64,000 nucleotides of DNA from Fischerella sp. JS2 (GTDB taxonomy: Bacteria > Cyanobacteriota > Cyanobacteriia > Cyanobacteriales > Nostocaceae), in the NCBI RefSeq assembly GCF_032393985.1, contig NZ_CP135918.1:186001-250000 (forward strand), written 5' to 3'. Below the pieces are notes generated by a model. It had not been told where the DNA came from and searched no databases. It saw only the letters and a list, made by a program, of their open reading frames with translations. The position numbers and the translations under genes were made by a program. Shown one piece after another: positions 57,095 through 64,000 of the stretch. How positions within the stretch are numbered: the first letter of the stretch is position 1; the number at the start of each line of letters is the position of its first letter.

Positions 57095-57940
57095 ATGCAT
57101 AGCAACAGAAGAAACATAGAAAGAAACTTCTCACTTAATTGTTATTTGAGTGGAGGAGTGATGGTATTGATCTTGGCATTTATTTTCCGCCCCTTTACTA
57201 TTGTGAACGCCGGAGAAAGGGGTGTTGTCATGCAATTTGGTAAAGTTCAAGACAGGGTGTTAGATGAAGGTATCCATCCAATTGTACCAGTCATCACATC
57301 TGTGAGAAAACTAAATGTTCGAGTTGCTCAAAATAGTTTTAAAGCCGATGCTGCTTCTCGTGATTTGCAGAAAGTCACAACTGAACTTGCTGTAAATTGG
57401 CATATAGATCCCACACGAATAAATAAAGTTTTTCAACAAGTTGGAGATAATGAACAAATTCTTGTGGGAATTATGACTCCCGCAGTCTCTGAAGTTTTGA
57501 AAGCAGCTACTGCTAAAAAAACAGCAGAAGAAATCATCACCAAGAGAACAGAATTAAAACAAGAAATTGATAATGATTTAAAATCTCGTCTTGCTACTTA
57601 CGGTGTAATTGTTGATGATGTTTCTTTAGTAAATTTTGCTTTTTCTCCAGAGTTTAGTCGGGCGATTGAAGCTAAACAAATAGCTGAACAAGAAGCTAAA
57701 CAGGCAGAATTTATTGCGAAACGAGCAACCCAAGAAGCACAAGCAGACATCAACCGTGCTAAAGGTCAAGCAGAAGCACAGAAATTACTAAGACTAACTT
57801 TAACCCCGGAGTTGTTGCAAAAGCAAGCAATAGAAAAATGGGATGGACATTTCCCAACAGTCATGGGTGGTAATGATAGTTTGCCATTGATTAATATTAA
57901 CCCTGCTAATTTAAACTCTCAAAAACAAGCTAATCAGTAG
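57095..57940 (+). CDS. SPFH/prohibitin-family membrane protein
   Basis: 281 residues. One N-terminal transmembrane segment (GGVMVLILAFIFRPFTIV, ~20-38), then the band-7 domain: VNAGERGVVMQFGKVQDRVL, DEGIHPIVPVITSVRKLNVR, LAVNWHIDPTRINKVFQQVG, a coiled coil rich in Ala/Glu/Lys (EAKQIAEQEAKQAEFIAKRA), and LPLININ near the end. Prohibitins oligomerise on membranes and modulate proteases such as FtsH. Here the next gene, 12 bp away, encodes a membrane metalloprotease, which suggests a functional pair. Confidence 0.9.
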   Translation: MHSNRRNIERNFSLNCYLSGGVMVLILAFIFRPFTIVNAGERGVVMQFGKVQDRVLDEGIHPIVPVITSVRKLNVRVAQNSFKADAASRDLQKVTTELAVNWHIDPTRINKVFQQVGDNEQILVGIMTPAVSEVLKAATAKKTAEEIITKRTELKQEIDNDLKSRLATYGVIVDDVSLVNFAFSPEFSRAIEAKQIAEQEAKQAEFIAKRATQEAQADINRAKGQAEAQKLLRLTLTPELLQKQAIEKWDGHFPTVMGGNDSLPLININPANLNSQKQANQ

Positions 57941-57952
57941 TAGCTTTAAACT

Positions 57953-58555
57953 ATGTTTCTTGAAACACTAATTGTTAGTCCAATAGTATTTTTGAGAGTG
58001 GTGATCATTGTCATCATCTCAATTAGTTTACACGAACTTGCTCATGGTTTAGTTGCTTTGAGTCAAGGAGACGACACTCCCCGTAAACAAGGACATATCA
58101 CTCTTAATCCTTTAGTACATATGGGTTGGGAATCAATTATATTTCTTTGTGTAGCTGGTATTGCTTGGGGGAAAATGCCAATAAATGCTGCTAATTTTCG
58201 TTCACAAAGATTAGGTAATATTTTAGTATCCGTAGCAGGGCCGTTGTGCAATTTAGGTTTAGCGTTTTTATTTATAGCACTATTAAAAATACTTGCTAGT
58301 TCTACGTACATAGAGTTTTTGAGTTTTCAATTCCTTTACATGGCAGCACACATTAATTTGATGCTTTTCTTGTTTAATCTCTTACCTATTCCACCTTTAG
58401 ATGGTTTTTATATCTTCAGCGAAATATTCCCTACTTTAAAATCACTGCAATATACCTATTTTGGATTATTTGCTTTAATGATGCTATTTTTGATTCCCGA
58501 ATTTGGTGATGGATTAAGTGCGATCGCTGTATTTATTTTACAGACTGTTTTATAA
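57953..58555 (+). CDS. Site-2-protease-family membrane zinc metalloprotease (M50)
   Basis: 200 residues with about six hydrophobic segments. The zinc motif HExxH appears as SISLHELAHGLVAL (residues ~24-37), and the third ligand is in NLLPIPPLDGFYIFSE (NxxPxPPLDG). These rhomboid-like intramembrane proteases cleave transmembrane signalling proteins. No PDZ domain. Co-transcribed with the upstream SPFH gene (12-bp gap). Confidence 0.9.
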   Translation: MFLETLIVSPIVFLRVVIIVIISISLHELAHGLVALSQGDDTPRKQGHITLNPLVHMGWESIIFLCVAGIAWGKMPINAANFRSQRLGNILVSVAGPLCNLGLAFLFIALLKILASSTYIEFLSFQFLYMAAHINLMLFLFNLLPIPPLDGFYIFSEIFPTLKSLQYTYFGLFALMMLFLIPEFGDGLSAIAVFILQTVL

Positions 58556-58782
58556 ATTGGGATGATAGCCAGCACTTAAGTCTAATGTAAATTAACCATT
58601 ATTTTTAGAGAAACTATATGAACAAAAAAACTCAATCCACACAAATAATCCATCTGTGTCTATCGGTGTGTATCGGTAGTCGATTAATAAAAAATATGGT
58701 GGGTTGACGATGAAGTCGAGTAAAGAAAAAACGTAGAGGCGTAAGCGGCTTCCCGGAGGGTAAACAGATGAACACTGATTGT
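58556..58782. other. Intergenic region between convergent genes
   Basis: 227 bp. ATCTGTGTCTATCGGTGTGT and a GTAGAGGCGTAAGCGGCTTC-type dispersed repeat (58731-58752). Small ORFs here are not supported. Confidence 0.45.
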
Positions 58783-59712
58783 TTACCAAGTTTTACCCAA
58801 CTTGCCACGAAAACCATCAAAAGTTCCCACAATACAAGCCCATAGTTTCAACAATATCAAATCTGGTTCATAGCGGATAATTCTCTGCATCATCATAATT
58901 AAAAATTTTATCCTGTACGCTATTGAGCGATACAACTTAATTTTTGCTACAAGCCTTGTTTCCAAAAACGTATGATTTCTACAAGCATAGTAATAGCGAG
59001 AGGGAGAACAAATAAAAGTGCTGAATGTATTTATATCTTTTTTCAATCTATCTTTAACTAAAGAGTAATTTCCGATACGATGTTTCATCATCGCATTTTT
59101 AACAACAATAATTTCATATCCCTGATTGCGGAAGTTCATACAGTAGGCATAATCTACCGCATCTAAAAATAAATCTGCTTTTGGTGGTTCAATACATTTA
59201 GCTGTATTAATATTTACGAGAGAACCAGAAGTAATGACAGCATCGCATTGATAGAAATTCTGAATAGCAGCAACTCCAGGGAGAGGCACAAGCTTATAAT
59301 CTTGAAACACACAGCCAGGAAATTCTTGCTTTGTATTAATATCAAATATGACTGGAGCAATAATTCCTATATTTTTATATTTAGATAAATCTTGGTAATA
59401 AGTTAATAGTGTTTCTAAAACATTAGAATTAGGTTCACTATCTTGATCAAACAACCAAAGAAAATCATAACCTTGTTGGATAGCCCAGTCAACAGCAATT
59501 TTTAATCCTCCAGCAACTCCAATATTTTCAGGATGAAAATCTACAATAATTTTCTCATACCTGTTATCAGTGATAATTTGATTTTGAGAATTATCAATTA
59601 TTAAGATTTTTTCAATTGGATATGACTGTTTTGTGATGGCTGTGATAGTTTTATTCAGTGCTGCTATTTCTTGATAAGCAGTTATATAAGCTGATACTCT
59701 ATAGTTTGGCAT
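58783..59712 (-). CDS. Glycosyltransferase family 2, rhamnosyltransferase-like
   Basis: 309 residues of the GT-A fold: VSAYITAYQEIAALNKTITA, ILIIDNSQNQ, NIGVAGGLKIAVDWAIQQGY, and the metal-binding DxD in LWLFDQDSEPN; YQCDAVITSGSLVNI follows. The asparagine-Ile-Gly-Val-Ala-Gly motif is typical of bacterial rhamnosyltransferases of O-antigen or exopolysaccharide clusters. Substrate not determinable. Last gene of a minus-strand surface-polysaccharide group. Confidence 0.85.
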   Translation of the reverse strand: MPNYRVSAYITAYQEIAALNKTITAITKQSYPIEKILIIDNSQNQIITDNRYEKIIVDFHPENIGVAGGLKIAVDWAIQQGYDFLWLFDQDSEPNSNVLETLLTYYQDLSKYKNIGIIAPVIFDINTKQEFPGCVFQDYKLVPLPGVAAIQNFYQCDAVITSGSLVNINTAKCIEPPKADLFLDAVDYAYCMNFRNQGYEIIVVKNAMMKHRIGNYSLVKDRLKKDINTFSTFICSPSRYYYACRNHTFLETRLVAKIKLYRSIAYRIKFLIMMMQRIIRYEPDLILLKLWACIVGTFDGFRGKLGKTW

Positions 59713-59777
59713 TGAAATTACAAAATCTACTAATTTATAAATTAATGTAGAAACTTATAAAAGTATTGAAACAACAT

Positions 59778-61052
59778 CTAAATAATTTCAACATCTTTCA
59801 CTAAACCTAAAAGTTTTTTCAGTTTAAACCACTGATTTCTTAACTTCCAAAACTTACTTGATTCCATTGCTGCAATTTGAGCATAAGCACATTGTAGTTC
59901 TTGGAAGATAAAATGATTTTGAGTTTGTGGAGGAGAGAGATTTAATTCAAGATAAATTTCACTTTTAGGAAAGCCAAACAACATATCTGAGGTATAATAT
60001 TTATTAGCTAATTTAACAAATTTGTGACAAAAATATTTAGCTAGATTCAGTGCATACTTGTTAGTAGTATTAATCATTGACTCAGCATGTACTCTATAGC
60101 GACTAAGTACTGTAGGAATAAGTTTACATGAGTAGTTAGATTGAGCTATTTTGAGCCAGAGGTCATAGTCATCCCATCCAAACCAACCATATTCAATTAA
60201 TTCTGTAGAATATCCACCGAGTTTTAGTAATATATTTTTATCAAACATAGCCATAGCATCTATGTATGGCTGTTTCACTAACTTATATATATCCCACTCA
60301 TAGCAAGAAATCCGATTCATTTCTTGCTTGGTTTGGTGATCAAATTTTTGGATTTCACTATAAACAGCAGCATATCGAGAAGAGTTAATTTTCTCAAAAA
60401 GCACAGATAAACAATTCGGATAAATCCAGTTATCAGCGTCTAATATAAAAATATAGGGGGAACGAGCTAGTTTCAATCCTACGTTTCTAGCATCTGCTAA
60501 GCCAGTATTAAACCATTTGCTAACCAAACAGATTGGCAATTGAGATTGTTGCAAATATTCTAAAACTAAATTAGCTGAGTTATCTGTCGAACAATCATCA
60601 ATAACTAATACTTCAATACCTCCTGGTATATCAATGATATCTGTTTGAGAAACACTTTCTAAACATTCATAAATATATTCTGAGTAGTTATACAGTGTAA
60701 TTATCACTGATATAGATGGTTTTTCGCACAGTTCATATGCAGAGTTTGATTTTATATCCCAGGGTAAATTACCCATTTTTTCACATAACTGTGCTGCTTG
60801 TAAACGAGAGATATATAATAATCTTTTTTCATCTATAGTTAAATTTACATCCTTGATTTTGAGTGGTTTTGGTGCTATTTTAGTTGATTCGTAAAAGTTT
60901 TTTTCAGAATTATTTGTATGATGTTCTAATATCAAGCTGTTCTGTAAATAATTAGTATTTAATTCTGTTTGATTTGCCAATAATTCTGAGTGACGTGAGT
61001 TCAAAATGACTTGTTCTAATAGCAATTGAGAATGTTGCTCTGTCTTAATCAT
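59778..61052 (-). CDS. Glycosyltransferase family 2 with C-terminal SSKFWKLR motif
   Basis: 424 residues from the ATG at 61052 (MIKTEQHSQLLLEQ); the frame opens at 61118 but would overlap the upstream gene by 58 bp. An N-terminal ~110-residue helical region precedes the GT-A domain: SVIITLYNYSEYIYECLESV, VLVIDDCSTDNSANLV and DxD in IFILDADNWIYP, then WFGWDDYDLWLKIAQ. The C-terminus ends MESSKFWKLRNQWFKLKK, a short motif shared with the neighbouring methyltransferase. Confidence 0.85.
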   Translation of the reverse strand: MIKTEQHSQLLLEQVILNSRHSELLANQTELNTNYLQNSLILEHHTNNSEKNFYESTKIAPKPLKIKDVNLTIDEKRLLYISRLQAAQLCEKMGNLPWDIKSNSAYELCEKPSISVIITLYNYSEYIYECLESVSQTDIIDIPGGIEVLVIDDCSTDNSANLVLEYLQQSQLPICLVSKWFNTGLADARNVGLKLARSPYIFILDADNWIYPNCLSVLFEKINSSRYAAVYSEIQKFDHQTKQEMNRISCYEWDIYKLVKQPYIDAMAMFDKNILLKLGGYSTELIEYGWFGWDDYDLWLKIAQSNYSCKLIPTVLSRYRVHAESMINTTNKYALNLAKYFCHKFVKLANKYYTSDMLFGFPKSEIYLELNLSPPQTQNHFIFQELQCAYAQIAAMESSKFWKLRNQWFKLKKLLGLVKDVEII

Positions 61053-61060
61053 CGCTGAGT

Positions 61061-62137
61061 TTACTTTGGCGAAATAAAAGATTTTTTGAGTTGAAACCAA
61101 GCTTGACGAAGTTTCCAAAATTTACTACTTTCCATTCCTTTAATAATGTTTTGGCAATGCTCCCAGGCTGTATGAGCTTGGTATAACTGAGTTTGTGTAC
61201 TTTGCCATTGTTGCTGAATTTCTTGTAAATGATATTGTGCTTGTTGCAGTTGATTTTGTACTTCTTCTAGTTGTGTTTGAGTTTTTTCTAACTGAATTTG
61301 TTGCTCTTCTAAAGCAAAGTGCGATCGCTTCAACTCGGCATACATTTCTTTAAGTTGATTTTGGTAATTATTATGTTCTTCACATAATTGAGAATATTGT
61401 TGATATAAAGATGAATATTTACCATCCAAACTTAAAGGAAATGCCCGTAGGACAAACTGCAATGTATCTGCATCTTCATCTTGTTCAATCGCATTAATCA
61501 CACTAATATCAACCTGATTTTTATCTATATGAGGTATCCAGTCTGAACCAGAAAAAATTGGTAATTTTATTTGTTCACAAGTATCAACAAAATATCCAGA
61601 ACTCTCGAATAATTCTGTAACACTTTGACGTGTAAAAAATCTTAAATGTGTATTGTCTAAAATACCAAGTTCTGTATATTCAAACTTTCCTTGTAATAAA
61701 GCTAAACGGATTGCTCCATGAGCAATGTTAGGAATAGAGGCTATTACGTATCCTCCTGGCTGTAATAGTTCCCTAGTCTCTTCTAGTACTTTCCAAGGGT
61801 TACGCAGATGTTCTAAAACATCTCCAAATACAGCTATATCAAATCTTTCTTCTGGTAATATATCTTTTAAGTTAACAAAATCCAAATCCGCAATAATAAC
61901 TTTTTCACAATATTGCTCAGCAATTTTGGCAGCTTTTGCATTGATTTCAATGCCCGTGACTTGGCAACCTTTACTGCTAAGCAATCGAGCAAAATAACCT
62001 GTAGCACAACCAAAATCTATTATATGCTTATTTTCTCCTACCCAACGGAGCATTTTTTTTAAACTACTATTTTCATCTAAACTTTCTACAGTAATATTTG
62101 GCAGTAAAGGATAATCTTTCTCCAATTTAGTAATCAT
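61061..62137 (-). CDS. SAM-dependent methyltransferase with coiled coil and SSKFWKLR tail
   Basis: 358 residues. The class I methyltransferase domain (~30-190) has HIIDFGCATGYFARLLSSKG (motif I), IADLDF, FGDVLEHLRNPWKVLEETRE and GGYVIASIPNIAHG. Residues ~235-335 are a Gln/Glu-rich coiled coil (LEEQQIQLEKTQTQLEEVQN). The C-terminus, MESSKFWKLRQAWFQLKKSF, is nearly the same as that of the next glycosyltransferase. Such proteins often modify or cap surface glycans beside ABC exporters; the exact target is unknown. Confidence 0.85.
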   Translation of the reverse strand: MITKLEKDYPLLPNITVESLDENSSLKKMLRWVGENKHIIDFGCATGYFARLLSSKGCQVTGIEINAKAAKIAEQYCEKVIIADLDFVNLKDILPEERFDIAVFGDVLEHLRNPWKVLEETRELLQPGGYVIASIPNIAHGAIRLALLQGKFEYTELGILDNTHLRFFTRQSVTELFESSGYFVDTCEQIKLPIFSGSDWIPHIDKNQVDISVINAIEQDEDADTLQFVLRAFPLSLDGKYSSLYQQYSQLCEEHNNYQNQLKEMYAELKRSHFALEEQQIQLEKTQTQLEEVQNQLQQAQYHLQEIQQQWQSTQTQLYQAHTAWEHCQNIIKGMESSKFWKLRQAWFQLKKSFISPK

Positions 62138-62150
62138 AAAAAGATAGTTT

Positions 62151-63437
62151 CTATTTTCTGATTTCTGTTAGTTTCTGTGGTGATACTTGGACGCTTATAG
62201 GCAGATTTACCAAAGCATGAATGCGTTTACCTGTATTAGGAGGAAGCACTTGAAAAACCATTGCATTGTCAATCCAATCAAATGACATCGCTGTATAGTT
62301 TTCTGCACCTGCTACAGTTAAGCTATAAGACCCCGGACGTAATGGCAGACGAAATTTAAATTCTATTTTTAACTGTTCTCCTGGCTCTAATTTACCAATC
62401 GGAGAATTCTCTTCAAAGGTGTTACTACCAATTAATTCATTACCATTTCTATCACAGATAAAAAAACCAACTATACATGCTTGTAATACTTCACAAACAT
62501 GAAGTTCAAGAATTAATGTAACTTGTTCGTTAAATCCTAGAGTAGGTGTCTCTGCTAATTCTTCTCCTAGTTGGTTTAATAATCGGATATTTTTAATTAA
62601 TGCTTTACGATTACCTCTACGAGCAGGCTGATTTGCGATTAAATTTTGCTGATTAATTTGGTTGTTAGGTAAATACTCTTTTTTAGTGACTGTTCCTAAC
62701 TCTGTTTCTGTAACCAGTTTCATATATTTGATGATGACAGCATTAGGTACTCCAGAAAAGTAAATTTTACCTTCATGAATCATCACTGCTGAATTACACA
62801 ATGTTTTTACTGCTCCAGAGTCATGAGATACAAATAATGTTGTGACTCCAGAATCCATCAAACTTCGCATCCGGCGCATACAGCGATGTTGAAATACTAT
62901 ATCTCCTACTGCTAGCGCTTCATCAACAATTAAAATTTCTGGATCAACATTAACTGCTACGGCAAATGCCAAGCGGACAAACATACCACTCGAATAAGTT
63001 TTAACTGGTTGCTCAATAAAATCTCCAATATCAGCAAAACTAGCTATTGCTTCAAATCTATCTTCAATTTCTTTCTGGCTTAATCCTAACAATCTGCCAT
63101 TAAAAAATACATTTTGTCTACCAGTAAATTCTGGATTGAATCCACTTCCTAACTCTAATAATGCTGACACACGACCATTGACTATCACTTCACCAGTAGT
63201 AGGTGTTAAAGTTCCAGCAATAATTTGTAATAAGGTACTTTTACCAGAACCATTTTTACCCACAATTCCTATTGTTTCACCCTTTGGAATCTCTAAATTT
63301 ATATCTTTTAATGCCCAAAATTCCTTAGCTCTACTTCTAGCAGGTAAAAAAATTTCTTTGAGCCTATCGACAGGATGAATATAGCATTTAAAGCACTTGG
63401 AGATATTTTTTAGAGAAATTGCTATTTCTTCTCCCAT
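62151..63437 (-). CDS. Polysaccharide ABC transporter ATP-binding protein (Wzt-like)
   Basis: 428 residues from MGEEIAISLKNISKCFKCYI (ATG at 63437; an in-frame TTG at 63455 is less likely). Walker A GKNGSGKST, Q-loop region, signature TYSSGM, Walker B EILIVDEALAVGD and the switch His in LFVSHDSG. The C-terminal ~150 residues form the Wzt-type carbohydrate-binding beta-sandwich (FNEQVTLILELHVCEVLQAC; PLRPGSYSLTVAGAENYTA). It energises export of O-antigen-like polysaccharide with a Wzm permease, probably encoded beyond the right edge. Confidence 0.92.
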   Translation of the reverse strand: MGEEIAISLKNISKCFKCYIHPVDRLKEIFLPARSRAKEFWALKDINLEIPKGETIGIVGKNGSGKSTLLQIIAGTLTPTTGEVIVNGRVSALLELGSGFNPEFTGRQNVFFNGRLLGLSQKEIEDRFEAIASFADIGDFIEQPVKTYSSGMFVRLAFAVAVNVDPEILIVDEALAVGDIVFQHRCMRRMRSLMDSGVTTLFVSHDSGAVKTLCNSAVMIHEGKIYFSGVPNAVIIKYMKLVTETELGTVTKKEYLPNNQINQQNLIANQPARRGNRKALIKNIRLLNQLGEELAETPTLGFNEQVTLILELHVCEVLQACIVGFFICDRNGNELIGSNTFEENSPIGKLEPGEQLKIEFKFRLPLRPGSYSLTVAGAENYTAMSFDWIDNAMVFQVLPPNTGKRIHALVNLPISVQVSPQKLTEIRK

Positions 63438-64000
63438 ATTAATTTTTGCTTGCAATTCTTAAAAATTCCACAGCATGAATAAATCATGCTTGTGGAAGCT
63501 GGTTTGAGCCTGCGCTGCCATTTCACTAGAACGTTTCATTACATGATAAGTGGCAGGAAATTTATTCAGTTGCCATTTTGCCAAAACTGTGAATATGAGC
63601 CTTATCTTTAGGGATTAAAGACATATTTTTAGGAATTGCTGTGGTTATTTCAAAACTTGATGAACTCGACAGACTCTCCTTTTAGTCCATTTACATAGGT
63701 GGTGTAATGATAATTTTTGAAGACTGCCCATACATTTACGCGAAAAAGGGCAGTTTACAAAGTGGCATATTTATAGCATATTTTTAGTTGATAATGACTC
63801 ATTTACTACTTGCACTAGTTCAAATTCTGTGCTTTGATACAAATCACGTAAGCGGAAACACGAACTAAATCTTCTGCTTGGGTGTTCCTGAATCTTTTTC
63901 CAAAATAGGAATATATAAAGTGGACACCATAAATTAAGTTCACAAAATATAGGTAGAATTTTTTCTTCCTTATTTTTCTTTTTGTCTCATAATTCTTTGC
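63438..64000. other. Upstream region of the ABC transporter gene, right edge
   Basis: A hairpin CCACAGCATGA (63468-63478) / TCATGCTTGTGG (63484-63495), with one bulge, lies just before the start of the transporter gene on its strand. A 71-codon open frame on the minus strand (63771-63986, ELNLWCPLYIFLFWKKIQEH) has no start codon near its beginning and no recognised family; it may be a gene fragment. Otherwise nothing recognised. Confidence 0.4.

Overview
The window is a chromosomal segment of a filamentous, very probably heterocyst-forming cyanobacterium (Nostocales: Nostoc, Calothrix or a relative). The evidence is a phosphoribulokinase start, a petH with an N-terminal phycobilisome-linker domain, the fbp-tal-zwf-opcA cluster known from Nostoc, a CAAD thylakoid protein, abundant GCGATCGC (HIP1) octamers, and intergenic DNA full of degenerate 7-nt repeats (TTAGTAG/TTAGTGG type) and short dispersed hairpins. 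No rRNA or tRNA gene was recognised.

Layout. 1-7.6 kb: 5' end of prk (minus), a 1.5-kb spacer with a perfect GTA-N8-TAC NtcA-type site, petH, hom, an SLH-domain membrane-anchored protein, a CAAD protein and a secreted pentapeptide-repeat protein. 8.6-12.2 kb: class II ribonucleotide reductase nrdJ, interrupted by a 407-residue intein whose second LAGLIDADG motif has lost its catalytic Asp. 12.5-21 kb: a small conserved protein, an RRM RNA-binding protein, then fbp, tal, zwf and opcA (Calvin cycle and oxidative pentose phosphate pathway; OpcA activates Zwf), and a cobyrinate a,c-diamide synthase carrying an in-frame palindromic repeat. 21-29 kb (minus): a STAND-type NTPase/TPR protein with a 21-bp minisatellite inside its ATPase domain, a lone cyclic-nucleotide-binding domain, a frameshifted four-helix-bundle gene, a nucleotide-translocase-like/HEAT membrane protein, and infC.

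29.8-49.6 kb is a complete subtype I-D CRISPR-Cas locus. A WYL-domain regulator (minus) is divergent from cas10d(csc3)-csc2-csc1-cas3'; an uncharacterised 134-residue gene lies antisense in the locus; then cas6, cas4, cas1 and cas2. An IS4-type element, itself split by an IS630-type element, sits between cas2 and the array. The array has 70 full, apparently identical 37-nt repeats plus one degenerate repeat at the cas-proximal end. Repeat polarity, the degenerate left-end repeat and a TTGACA-N18-TATATT promoter beyond the right end all indicate that it is transcribed on the minus strand, toward the cas genes. Its most unusual feature is one 481-nt 'spacer' holding small tightly packed ORFs, including two diverged copies of an acidic motif that differ mainly at synonymous sites, as expected of captured phage- or plasmid-like coding DNA.

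49.6-64 kb: an O-methyltransferase, cysC, a GDSL hydrolase with a small membrane protein, two FHA proteins, endonuclease V, an SPFH protein with an M50-type protease, and a polysaccharide cluster (two GT2 glycosyltransferases, a methyltransferase and a Wzt-like ABC ATPase) continuing toward the right edge.
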